Part shown: positions 1 to 11,326 of the stretch, piece by piece
Numbering within the stretch: the first letter of the stretch is position 1
How the letters are laid out: each line of letters opens with the position of its first letter
Source of the DNA: Chloroflexota bacterium
Lineage (GTDB): Bacteria > Chloroflexota > Limnocylindria > QHBO01
Reading direction: 5' to 3'
Assembly (NCBI GenBank): GCA_005880165.1
Contig: VBJP01000038.1
Span: 1 to 11,845, forward strand
DNA length: 11,845 nt
Translations under genes and position numbers: made by a program
The notes under the pieces: generated by a model
The model's input: only the letters and a program-made list of their open reading frames with translations
What the model was told of the DNA's origin: nothing
Database searches by the model: none

Positions 1-4321
<4,321 letters not shown>

Positions 4322-4335
<14 letters not shown>

Positions 4336-4699
4336 GGCCCCGGTGCTGGACGAGGCCGTGCTCATCGAGCTGAAGGAGACGACCGGCGACGATCCGGCGT
4401 TCGTCCGCGATCTCGTCGAGACCTATCTCGCGGACGTCCCCATCCAGCTCGGGGGGATCGAGGCGGCCATCGCGGCCAACGACGCGGAGGCGCTCATCAG
4501 GCCTGCCCACACCCTGAAGTCGAGCAGCGCGGCAGTCGGGGCCATGCGCTTGTCCGATGTCTCGCGCACGCTCGAGATGGCGGGCCGATCCGGGACGCTC
4601 GACGCCAGCGCACCCGACAATGCGAAGGCTGCGCGAGCCGAGTGGCAGAGCGTCGAAGCAGCGTTCAGCGCCTGGATGGCGGGGGAGGGGCGCGCATGA
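4322..4699 (+). CDS. HPt (histidine phosphotransfer) protein
   Basis: The 125-residue product is a single Hpt domain. The phospho-accepting His is H63 in the motif AHTLKSSSAAVGA, which matches the family pattern AHxLKxxSxxxGA. It should shuttle phosphate between a receiver of the hybrid kinase just upstream and the receiver-cyclase just downstream. The ATG at 4322 lies inside the end of the kinase gene (14-nt overlap), and its stop overlaps the next ATG (ATGA at 4696-4699), so the three genes are very probably co-transcribed and translationally coupled. The N-terminal start MPDAEAPVLDEAVL gives a normal Hpt length of about 110-125 residues. There is no kinase or receiver domain and no signal peptide, so a soluble cytoplasmic relay protein is expected. 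Confidence 0.9.
4682..4690 (+). promoter_or_regulatory. Shine-Dalgarno sequence of the receiver-cyclase gene
   Basis: GGGGAGGGG lies 5 nt before the ATG at 4696. It supports that ATG over the in-frame upstream GTG at 4642, which would add 18 low-complexity residues before the receiver domain. Confidence 0.6.
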
Positions 4700-5784
4700 G
4701 CGACATCGGTAAGGCACTCGTCGTCGACGACAGCTCCGTTAACCGCCAGCTCCTCGTGCGACGCCTCGAGAAGCTTGGCCTCGACGTCCTGCAGGCCGAG
4801 AACGGCGCGGAAGGCCTCGCGGTGCTCGCAGCGAACCCCGGCGTGATCGATGTGGTGCTCCTGGACGTCGTGATGCCCGAGCTGGATGGCTACCAGACGT
4901 TGGCTGCCATGAAAGCCAACGACTCCATGCGACATATCCCGGTGCTCGTCGTCTCCAGCGTCGAGGAACTCGACAGCGTGGTGCGCTGCATCGAGCTGGG
5001 CGCGACCGACTACCTGACCAAGCCGATCAACCCCTCGATCCTGGCTGCGCGCATCGACGCATCCCTCGCCGCCAAGCGCCTCCATGACCTGGAACAGGAG
5101 TCCCTTGAGCGCCAGAGGGCGCTCAACCGCACCATTCAGCGGCAGAAGGAGGAACTGAGCCGATTCCTCTCCCCGCAGGTCGCGGCACTCGTGTCGTCGC
5201 CGGAAGGCGAGCAGCTGCTGGCAGGCCATCGGCGCGAGATCACCGTCGCCTTCTGCGACCTGCGCGGCTTCACGGCTTTTGCCGAACAAGCCGAACCGGA
5301 GATCCTCATTGGCGTCCTCGCCGAGTACCACCGGATGATGGGTGGGGCCATCACCGAGCACGGCGGGACGCTCGAGCACTTCGCCGGAGACGGCGTCATG
5401 GTCTTCTTCAACGACCCGGTTGCCCAGGACGACCATGTCGAGCGCGCAGTCCGCATGGCGGTGACGATGCGAACGCGCTTCGCCGAGCTGGCGAGCGTCT
5501 GGCATCACCGCGGCTACGAGCTGGGCTTTGGGGTGGGGATCGCCGTCGGGTTCGCCACCCTCGGACGCATCGGGTACGACGGCCGCCACGACTACGGCGC
5601 GATCGGGAACGTCACCATCCTTGCCTCTCGGCTCAGCAGCCAGGCGCAGGCTGGTCAGATCCTCCTCAGCCCTCGCGCGCAGTTGATGATCGAAGGGCTG
5701 GTCGAGTCCGAGTCGGTCGGGGAGCTGACGCTCAAGGGCCTCAGGCAACCGGTGCTGGCCAGCAACGTCGTCGCCCTGCGCTGA
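4696..5784 (+). CDS. Response regulator with class III nucleotide cyclase output domain
   Basis: The 362-residue protein starts at the ATG at 4696, chosen for its Shine-Dalgarno sequence and the ATGA overlap with the HPt gene. Residues 5-125 are a receiver with acidic pair D11/D12, phospho-acceptor D57 (LLDVVMPELDG) and K109 (LTKP). Residues 126-158 form a charged helical linker (LEQESLERQRALNRTIQRQK). Residues 180-362 are a class III adenylate/guanylate cyclase domain. Metal ligands D188 (FCDLRGF) and D232 (FAGDGVM) are present, as are D299 and R312. However, the Lys position has H228, and the transition-state Asn, four residues before R312, is Ile (I308, GNVTILASR). Family knowledge says phosphorylation of the receiver would control a cyclase dimer making cAMP or cGMP. 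With these substitutions the specificity and even the activity are uncertain. It is the probable final acceptor of the phosphorelay. Confidence 0.9.
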   Translation: MSDIGKALVVDDSSVNRQLLVRRLEKLGLDVLQAENGAEGLAVLAANPGVIDVVLLDVVMPELDGYQTLAAMKANDSMRHIPVLVVSSVEELDSVVRCIELGATDYLTKPINPSILAARIDASLAAKRLHDLEQESLERQRALNRTIQRQKEELSRFLSPQVAALVSSPEGEQLLAGHRREITVAFCDLRGFTAFAEQAEPEILIGVLAEYHRMMGGAITEHGGTLEHFAGDGVMVFFNDPVAQDDHVERAVRMAVTMRTRFAELASVWHHRGYELGFGVGIAVGFATLGRIGYDGRHDYGAIGNVTILASRLSSQAQAGQILLSPRAQLMIEGLVESESVGELTLKGLRQPVLASNVVALR

Positions 5785-5785
5785 G

Positions 5786-6400
5786 GTGGAGTCTCGCCCG
5801 CCTGAAGGAAGCACAGCCGCGCGGTGGGATGAGACGTACCGCTCGGGCCGTCCGCCGTGGGACATCGGTCGGCCCCAACCCGCCTTCGTCCGCCTGGCCG
5901 ATTCCGGCGAGATCGCCGAGCCGGTCCTCGACTGCGGCTGCGGCACCGGCGAGCACGCGCTCATGATCGCCGAGCGGGGGATGGAGGTCGTGGGCGTCGA
6001 TTTCGCCCCGGCGGCAATCGAGGTTGCGCGGCGCAAGGCCGCAGAGCGCGGGCTCGACGTCGATTTCCGCGTGACCGATGCGCTGGACCTGGCCAGCCTG
6101 GGCCGTCAGTTCCGGACCGTCATCGATTCGGGGGTATTCCATACGTTCGACGACAGGGATCGGCGCAGATACGTCGAGAGCCTCGCGGGCGTGGTCGCGC
6201 CTGGCGATGTGGTCCACCTCTTGTGCTTCTCCGAGCTGACGCCCGGCGACGTGGGGCCACGCCGAGTGACCCAAGCCGAGCTGCGGGAAGCCTTCGCCAG
6301 CGGCTGGGAGGTGCAGCGGATCGAGCCGGAGCGATTCGAGGTCTCGCACGATTTCCCGGTCCACCCGCACGCCTGGCTCGCCCGCATAGTCCGCGCCTGA
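5786..6400 (+). CDS. Class I SAM-dependent methyltransferase, TPMT-like
   Basis: The 204-residue product starts at GTG 5786, one base after the cyclase stop, and is probably translated by re-initiation because no clear Shine-Dalgarno sequence stands alone. No other start lies close upstream of the conserved N-terminal block WDETYRSGRPPWDIGRPQPA (residues 14-33), which is typical of thiopurine-methyltransferase-like small-molecule methyltransferases, including the mycobacterial quinone methyltransferase type. SAM motif I is VLDCGCGTGE (47-56), with an acidic residue at D72 (VVGVDF). Motif IV lies around IDSGVFHTF (113-121). The substrate cannot be read from the sequence. Its position at the end of the phosphorelay-cyclase cluster suggests co-expression, but a functional link is only inferred. 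A 5-bp hairpin overlaps its stop codon. Confidence 0.85.
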   Translation: MESRPPEGSTAARWDETYRSGRPPWDIGRPQPAFVRLADSGEIAEPVLDCGCGTGEHALMIAERGMEVVGVDFAPAAIEVARRKAAERGLDVDFRVTDALDLASLGRQFRTVIDSGVFHTFDDRDRRRYVESLAGVVAPGDVVHLLCFSELTPGDVGPRRVTQAELREAFASGWEVQRIEPERFEVSHDFPVHPHAWLARIVRA

Positions 6401-6408
6401 CCGCAGGC
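6395..6408 (+). terminator. Small hairpin at the end of the methyltransferase gene
   Basis: GCCTG and CAGGC form a 5-bp stem around a 4-nt loop, spanning the TGA at 6398-6400. There is no T run after it, so it is at best a weak terminator or an RNA 3'-end stabiliser. Confidence 0.2.
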
Positions 6409-6472
6409 CGAGGATGGCATCTTCCAACGCCAGACCTCGAAATAGGACCCGGCTGACGCGCAGACTCCCGGC

Positions 6473-6646
6473 GTGCCAGGGCGTCAGACCGAGCGATTCC
6501 TGACGACCGTCCTCTTTACCGATATCGTCTGTTCGACCGACGTCGCCGCCGAGGTCGGCGACCGTGCCTGGCGCGAGCTCGTCCAGGAGCACCACCGACT
6601 CGTCCGCGAAGCCCTTACCAGGTGCTGCTGGACCAGATCTGGGTGA
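6473..6646 (+). pseudogene. Truncated class III nucleotide cyclase, N-terminal stump
   Basis: Reading from GTG 6473, the frame encodes the start of a cyclase domain: RFLTTVLFTDIVCST, then a stretch matching the family's AAEVGDRAWRELVQEHH and ending VREAL. The first metal-binding Asp (in FTDIV) is present. The match stops just before the place where family members continue with a G-x-E-V-x-T-x-GDG segment carrying the second metal Asp. After that come about nine unrelated residues and a TGA. Only 57 codons remain of a domain normally about 180 residues long, so no active product is possible. The normally Gly-Ser-Thr motif reads Cys-Ser-Thr. The two other cyclase genes at the right end of the window (10649 and the minus-strand one) belong to the same subfamily and show what has been lost. 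Confidence 0.75.
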
Positions 6647-6680
6647 AATAGACCCAAGCGCCCGCAGCCCCGGAATGCGA

Positions 6681-6723
6681 CGAGGGGACCCGCACCGGTC
6701 CCTGAGGACCGCGGATCCCCTCG
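6681..6723 (+). other. Strong two-stem hairpin, possible structured RNA or terminator
   Basis: An outer 8-bp stem (CGAGGGGA at 6681-6688 with TCCCCTCG at 6716-6723) encloses an asymmetric internal loop and an inner 6-bp stem (CGGTCC at 6696-6701, loop CTGA, GGACCG at 6706-6711). An alternative pairing, GGGACC 6685-6690 with GGTCCC 6697-6702, competes with both. There is no following T run. It could be a terminator for the upstream cluster, an RNA switch or an intergenic repeat; none can be chosen from this sequence alone. Confidence 0.35.
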
Positions 6724-6805
6724 GCCTGCTCATCAGGTTCGGGGCCTCAACCCGCGAATCAACGAGCCTGCCACCGTCGCGCCGGGCGTACGGGTGCTGG
6801 TGCGG
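6711..6805 (+). pseudogene. Possible LysM-domain relic, frameshifted
   Basis: One frame reads ADPLGLLIRFGAS (from about 6711), resembling the front of a LysM domain (GDTLxxIAxRFGxS). An overlapping frame from 6746 reads LNPRINEPATVAPGVRVLV, resembling the LysM rear half (LNPxIxxPxxIxPGxxLxI). The two halves are in different frames and the middle is shortened, as a small deletion would leave. The similarity is short and composition-biased, so this is tentative. Confidence 0.22.
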
Positions 6806-7284
6806 GAACAAGCGCTAAGCGGCGCGGATTCCGTGGCCAGTGCCTGCCAGGCTAGAATCAGCGGCTCCTCGTCTGCAGTGCCGCCCGGCGGTTTCCGAGC
6901 CGCCGAACCGGAGCCGTGAGCCGGCCTGATCGGATTGGAACATCGCCCAAAGGAGATGTCAGCCGGTCCCGATCATTGCCTCCGCCCGGCGGACCCTTCT
7001 CTCGTGACGATCCCGATCGGACCGCCAGGGGAGCTTTTAACCCTCCTGCGTCCGCCCGGGCGAGACGGTGTGCCCACCGCGCTTTGGGACGGGAGCTTAC
7101 CCCGCCTCCCACGCAACCTGCGCCCCGACAGTCCGCGCCAGGCGTTGACAAATGTCGCGGCCTGGAGCTTTCCCGCTGCTTGCTTCGGCTCGCACGCGGC
7201 GAGCCTCAGCGTGCGGTCCGAGTCTAGGACCGGGTCGACACCAGGTCAATAAATTTCGGTTGATCGAGGGGACGCGGCCTAGGC

Positions 7285-7314
7285 TCTGTCGCATGGCGCG
7301 ATTCGGGCGATAAT
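7285..7314 (+). promoter_or_regulatory. Possible promoter of the AAA/LuxR regulator, near-leaderless
   Basis: GATAAT at 7309-7314 is a good -10 match whose expected transcription start is about 7321, only 0-3 nt before the ATG at 7324. No Shine-Dalgarno sequence precedes that ATG, which fits leaderless translation. The -35 side (about 7286-7291, CTGTCG) is poor. An AT-rich patch at 7246-7262 may also matter for regulation. Confidence 0.3.
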
Positions 7315-7323
7315 CCCCGGACC

Positions 7324-10300
7324 ATGGCTGTGCCAAGCACCCCCGTAGGGGATGCGAGCGGCGCGCCGCCCGAGCTCCCCTGGGTTCAGACGCTGGGCGG
7401 CAGTGCGCTCGATCCCCGCATCCAACCCCAGTGCTCGCTCGCCGTCCAGCTGCGACGGGTGACGGGCTCGGTCGTGGGCCGCGCGGCGGAGATGGCGGCC
7501 ATCGACCAGGAGCTGCGTGACGCGCGGACCAACCTGTCCGCGGTGACCCTCGAGGGCGAGCCCGGCATCGGCAAGACGCGCCTGCTGCTGGCGGCGGCCG
7601 AGCTGGCGGCTCGCACCGGCTTTACCACCGTCGCGGTAACCGCCGACGAGGAGATCCGCGGCCCCTTCCTCCTCGCCCAGAGCATCTTCGCCGCGCCGGC
7701 GCTGCGCGAAGCAATCGCCGGGACAGCGGCGGAGGCATCGGTCCAACGGGTGGTCGACGCCGTCTCGGGTCGTGACGAGCCCGGGCTGGAAGCCCTCTCG
7801 CGCGATGCCAAGCTGCTGCGGACGTTCGACCTGGCCGGCGTGGCCCTCGGCACGGCGGCCCGCCAGGCGCCGGTGGCGCTGCTGATCGATGACGTGCAAT
7901 GGGCCGATGACGACACCCTCCGCATGCTGCGCTACGTCGTCCGGGCGGACGCCAACAGCCCCATCTTCCTCTTCCTGGCCATCCGGCCCGATGAGTTCGC
8001 GACCGTGACCGAAGCGGTCAACCTCGTGGCGGACATGGAGCGCATGGGCCTGGTGCGCAGGCTTCGGCCCGGGCGATTCAGCCAACTTGAGAGCGGCGAG
8101 CTCGCCACGCAGGCGCTGGGTGGACCGATCGACCCCGCCTCGACGGCCGCCATCCACGCCCAGTCAGAGGGCGTGCCATTCATCATCGAGGAGCTGGCGC
8201 GCACCTACCGCGAGGCGGGCATGGTCCAGCAGGTCGACGGCATATGGACCGTCGGACGCAACGCCGCGAAGCTCGTGCCGTCTGCGGTTCGCACGCTCAT
8301 CCAGCGCCGCGCAGCACGACTTCCGGCCGAGACCCGGTCCATCCTGGCGGATGCCGCCGTGCTCGGCCGCAGCTTCAGCCTGCGGGACCTGTCGGCGGTG
8401 CGCTCGCGCCTAGACCAGGCGGAGGCTGCTCCGGGCTCGCTGGCTGACGCCCTCGAGCCGGCTGCCGATGCCGGCCTGCTGCTCCCGCAGCCCGAGGGCG
8501 CATCGGCCGATTACACCTTCACCCACGAGCAGGTGCGCGAGTTCGCCATGGCCGAGCTGAGCCAGGCACGACGGCGGGCGGTGCATCGCTCGGTGGTGGA
8601 TCTGCTGCTCGAGGGAGGCGATCCCTCACCAGCTGCGCTGCCACTCATCGCGCGACACGCTCTGGCGGCAGGTGACACGGAGCGTGCGGCTCGCCTTTCG
8701 ATTGATGCCGCAAAGGCCGCCCTGCAGGCCAACGCGCCGGAAGAGGCGCTGCGCATCATCGAGCAGGCGCTGCCGATCATGACCGCCTCGCATGACCGCC
8801 GCGAGCTGCTCTGCACGCGCGACGACGCCTATGCAGTCCTGCGCAGCGTCTCCGAGCGGCTCGAGGGCCTCGCGGAGCTCTCGGCGCTGGCCGAGGCGCT
8901 GGGCGACCCCACCTTGGAGCTCGACGTCCAGCTGCGCCGTGCTGCGACGCTCCGCCTCTCCCACGACGAGGACGCGGCGGCGGACCTCGCGGGCCATGTC
9001 CGCGACCGGGCGGCGGCGCGTGGCGACGAGGGCACAGAACTGCGCGCCGACCTGGAGCTGGGCCAGGCCCTCCTCCGCTCACCACTGGGGGAGTCCTTTG
9101 GCGCCGCTGCCATCGAATCCGACCTGGCTGGCGCCGAGCAGGCGTACCGCGCCGCCGCCGAGCTTGCCGAGCGGCTGGGGAACGACTGGGCCCTGGCGGC
9201 CTCGTTGCGCGAAATCGGCACGATCCTGCTCAGCAGCCTGCGCGTGTGGTTCGGGCAACAGGTGCACTCCGGGCGGGTGTTCGAGCTCGTCGGCAGGGTC
9301 ACGGCGGGCGAACCCGTGGAGGTCGTGCTGGACTCGACCGAGGTCGGTCCAACGGCCCGGGAGATCAGGCAGCTGCTGGAGCGGGCGCTGAGCCTCTTCG
9401 AGCGGATCGGCGATCGGACCGGGGTGATGTCGACGGTGATCGCCATGGCGTACGTCAACTACGCGCCGCTCATTCACATCAGCTCCTCGGCGCGCCACCT
9501 CGAGGAGATCCGGCGGGTCACCAACCGGATGTCGACCCTCGTGACGGAGAGCGAGCGCGCGCGGTCGGACCTCCAGCTGCTCTACGGCGTTCACCTGTTC
9601 GCGAGAGCCAAGGTGGTTCCGGACCTGATGGTCGCGCGCGGCGTCGAGGCGCACCGCATGGCGAAGGTCCAGGGCGACCGATCCGTCGAGTTCCTGGCTG
9701 CCGGCGGCGTCGCCCTCGCCGAGCTGGACATGGGCAACCTCGCGGAGGCCGAGCAGTGGCTGGGTCGCGCGGCCGCCGCCGCAGCGGCTTCGCCAACCCC
9801 GCTCCGCGCGCGCGAACTGGAGACGTGGCGCGGTCTCCTGCGCGCCGCCCTTGGAGATGGCACCGGGATGCGTGAACACCTCGAGCGGGCCGTGAAGATG
9901 GCGACGGACCTTGGCCGCCCCGCTGCCCGCTGCGAGGCGCTTGCCCGCCTCGCCCTGAGCGCCGCGAGGCTGGGCTCGTCCTCAAACGACGCGGACCTCC
10001 TTGACCTGGCCGAGCGCACCGGCAATGAGGCGATTCAGCTGTGCGCCACGCTCCCCGGACACCCGCCGTGGGGCGCGCAGGGCACAGCGGCGCTTGCGGC
10101 GGTCGCCCTGGCGCGCGGCGATGCCCAGAAGGCGGCCGCGTTTGGCGGACACGTGGTCGACTACGTCCAGGTAGCGGACCGGGAGGACCTCGACCTCGAG
10201 TTCGTGCTGCCCGCCAGCCGGGCGATCTTCGCTGGAGGCCCGCCAGAGGCGCAGGCCATGGTCCGGAGCTTCCTGAGGCTGCTGCTGTCGCGCATCGTCC

Positions 10301-10632
10301 AGGGGACCGTCGACGATGAGCTACGCGTCAAGTGGCTGCGCGGCCCGGTCGGGCGAGAGCTTGCCGAGCTTGCCGGACCCATCGATGAGCCGATGGCGGC
10401 GCCCGCAGCGACGGCGGGTGTGGACGCCGGCGGGGACATGCCAGCCCTGGACGACCTGGATCGGCGGTTGCTGCAGTTGCTGACCCACGGCAGCACCAAC
10501 CGCGAGATGGCAACCGAGCTGCAGCTGGATGAAGGCGCAGTTGCGCAACGGCTCGCGCGCCTGCTCGCCAGCATCGGCGCGTCGAGCCGGGCGCAGGCGA
10601 CGTCGTTCGCCTTCCGCGGCATCGGCGCATAG
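7324..10632 (+). CDS. Large AAA/STAND-type ATPase regulator with C-terminal LuxR-like HTH (LAL/MalT-like)
   Basis: The protein has 1102 residues. After about 48 unassigned residues an AAA_16-type ATPase begins at VVGRAAEM (50-57). Walker A is GEPGIGKT (78-85) and Walker B is ALLIDDVQWAD (186-196). A long helical, Ala/Leu-rich section (about 440-1035) looks like degenerate TPR-type repeats. Residues 1042-1100 match a LuxR-type HTH (LDRRLLQLL..GSTNREMATEL..., then IGASSRAQA). Family knowledge predicts a ligand-sensing, ATP-dependent transcription factor. The recognition helix has lost the usual TVxxH pattern (here AVAQR), so its DNA binding may be altered. The start is the only ATG ahead of the ATPase; there is no Shine-Dalgarno sequence, but there is a -10-like box. 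Relatives, including mycobacterial Rv0386-type proteins, often carry an N-terminal cyclase, which is absent here. The ferredoxin-cyclase gene follows after 16 nt. Confidence 0.85.
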   Translation: MAVPSTPVGDASGAPPELPWVQTLGGSALDPRIQPQCSLAVQLRRVTGSVVGRAAEMAAIDQELRDARTNLSAVTLEGEPGIGKTRLLLAAAELAARTGFTTVAVTADEEIRGPFLLAQSIFAAPALREAIAGTAAEASVQRVVDAVSGRDEPGLEALSRDAKLLRTFDLAGVALGTAARQAPVALLIDDVQWADDDTLRMLRYVVRADANSPIFLFLAIRPDEFATVTEAVNLVADMERMGLVRRLRPGRFSQLESGELATQALGGPIDPASTAAIHAQSEGVPFIIEELARTYREAGMVQQVDGIWTVGRNAAKLVPSAVRTLIQRRAARLPAETRSILADAAVLGRSFSLRDLSAVRSRLDQAEAAPGSLADALEPAADAGLLLPQPEGASADYTFTHEQVREFAMAELSQARRRAVHRSVVDLLLEGGDPSPAALPLIARHALAAGDTERAARLSIDAAKAALQANAPEEALRIIEQALPIMTASHDRRELLCTRDDAYAVLRSVSERLEGLAELSALAEALGDPTLELDVQLRRAATLRLSHDEDAAADLAGHVRDRAAARGDEGTELRADLELGQALLRSPLGESFGAAAIESDLAGAEQAYRAAAELAERLGNDWALAASLREIGTILLSSLRVWFGQQVHSGRVFELVGRVTAGEPVEVVLDSTEVGPTAREIRQLLERALSLFERIGDRTGVMSTVIAMAYVNYAPLIHISSSARHLEEIRRVTNRMSTLVTESERARSDLQLLYGVHLFARAKVVPDLMVARGVEAHRMAKVQGDRSVEFLAAGGVALAELDMGNLAEAEQWLGRAAAAAAASPTPLRARELETWRGLLRAALGDGTGMREHLERAVKMATDLGRPAARCEALARLALSAARLGSSSNDADLLDLAERTGNEAIQLCATLPGHPPWGAQGTAALAAVALARGDAQKAAAFGGHVVDYVQVADREDLDLEFVLPASRAIFAGGPPEAQAMVRSFLRLLLSRIVQGTVDDELRVKWLRGPVGRELAELAGPIDEPMAAPAATAGVDAGGDMPALDDLDRRLLQLLTHGSTNREMATELQLDEGAVAQRLARLLASIGASSRAQATSFAFRGIGA

Positions 10633-10640
10633 AGGGGAGG
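10633..10640 (+). promoter_or_regulatory. Shine-Dalgarno sequence of the ferredoxin-cyclase gene
   Basis: AGGGGAGG begins directly after the stop of the upstream regulator and ends 8 nt before GTG 10649. It fixes this GTG as the start, placing the first ferredoxin Cys at residue 11. Confidence 0.7.
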
Positions 10641-10648
10641 CCAAGTAG

Positions 10649-11326
10649 GTGCTCAGGGCACGCGTCGACCGGCACAAGTGCATCGGTGCCGGAAACTGCA
10701 TCACCCTGGCGCCCAGCGCCTTCGACTGGCTGGCCGGCGAGTACGGCAAGGCGGAGGTTGTGGGTCCCGAGACGATCGAGGATGAGCTCCTCCTCGCGGC
10801 AGCCTTCGCCTGCCCGACCGCAGCAATCGTGGTCGAGGACGTGCAAGACCTCCTGCCCTGGCAGCTGCGCGGCAAGACCGGTCCGTCGCGTCGCGTGCTC
10901 AAGACGTTCATGTTCACCGACATCGTGGGCTCCACCAACCTCGTCGAGGTCCTGGGCGACGAGGCGTGGGAGACGCTCCTGCGCTGGCACGACGCTACCC
11001 TCCGCGAGCTCTTTGCGTCGCACCACGGCGAGGAGGTCTCCTCGACGGGCGACGGGTTCTTCGTGGGCTTCGACTCGCCGGAGCAGGCCCTCACCGCGGC
11101 TGTCGCCATCCAACGCCGCCTCGCCGAGCACCGCACCAAGCAAGGATTCGCGCCGCAGATCCGGATAGGCCTGCACGCCTCGGATGCGACGCAGATGGGC
11201 GCGCAGTTCACCGGCAAGGGCGTCCACGAGGCCGCGCGTATCGCCGGCTTGGCGTCCGGAGGCGAGATCCTGGCCAGCGCCGCGACCGTTGCGGACAGCC
11301 AGGTCGATGCTCAAGGGTCTGTCTGA
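10649..11326 (+). CDS. Ferredoxin-class III nucleotide cyclase fusion, C-terminus lost by frameshift
   Basis: The 225-residue product starts at GTG 10649 behind a strong Shine-Dalgarno sequence. Residues 1-62 are a small ferredoxin of the P450-associated type: C11 and C17 (KCIGAGNCITLAP) and C55 (CPTAAI), three cysteines that suggest a [3Fe-4S] cluster. Residues 84-218 are a class III cyclase domain with both metal Asps, D91 (FTDIVGST) and D135 (STGDGF), and R197. The transition-state Asn position is His (H193, GVHEAARIA) and the Lys position is Ser (S131). Fe-S redox control of cyclase activity is inferred, not known. The normal ending is missing: after DSQ the frame runs into VDAQGSV and stops, while the expected end (LKGLSEP...DWR) is readable in another frame just beyond. 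The gene is probably co-transcribed with the ATPase regulator 16 nt upstream. Confidence 0.85.
   Translation: MLRARVDRHKCIGAGNCITLAPSAFDWLAGEYGKAEVVGPETIEDELLLAAAFACPTAAIVVEDVQDLLPWQLRGKTGPSRRVLKTFMFTDIVGSTNLVEVLGDEAWETLLRWHDATLRELFASHHGEEVSSTGDGFFVGFDSPEQALTAAVAIQRRLAEHRTKQGFAPQIRIGLHASDATQMGAQFTGKGVHEAARIAGLASGGEILASAATVADSQVDAQGSV

Larger units (their letters stand above)
6401..7323. other. About 920 bp without an intact gene, apparently a decaying region
   Basis: No reading frame of convincing coding quality spans this interval on either strand. It contains the N-terminal stump of a cyclase gene (6473-6646), a two-stem hairpin (6681-6723), a possible frameshifted LysM-like relic (about 6711-6805) and an AT-rich patch (about 7246-7262) before the next gene. 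I could not assign anything to roughly 6810-7240. Short frames there give Pro/Arg/Gly-rich translations typical of chance open frames in GC-rich DNA, and no tRNA or other known RNA was recognised. Confidence 0.6.

Noticed and set aside
4642..4695. GTG 4642 as start of the receiver-cyclase
   Set aside because: It adds 18 non-homologous residues, whereas ATG 4696 has a Shine-Dalgarno sequence and the classic ATGA overlap.
4423..6036. 537-codon open frame on the - strand
   Set aside because: It is antisense to two well-supported genes, and its translation has no recognisable domain. Long antisense frames are expected in GC-rich coding DNA.
6564..6818. 84-codon + strand frame
   Set aside because: It starts inside the cyclase stump in a different frame. 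Only a short LysM-like stretch is noteworthy and that is listed separately.
6858..7151. 97-codon - strand frame in the gene-poor gap
   Set aside because: The translation is Gly/Arg/Pro-rich with no domain and no ribosome binding site.
7145..7173. TTGACA at 7145-7150 as a -35 box
   Set aside because: No -10 match lies at 16-18 nt spacing (CTTTCC region), so it is unsupported as a promoter.
6956..7252. Small + strand frame beginning right after AAAGGAG (98 codons)
   Set aside because: The Shine-Dalgarno-like sequence directly abuts the ATG, leaving no spacing, and the product is Pro/Arg-rich without a recognisable family. A small gene cannot be fully excluded.
7279..8157. 292-codon open frame on the - strand
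   Set aside because: It is antisense to the conserved Walker A and B region of the ATPase and has no domain.
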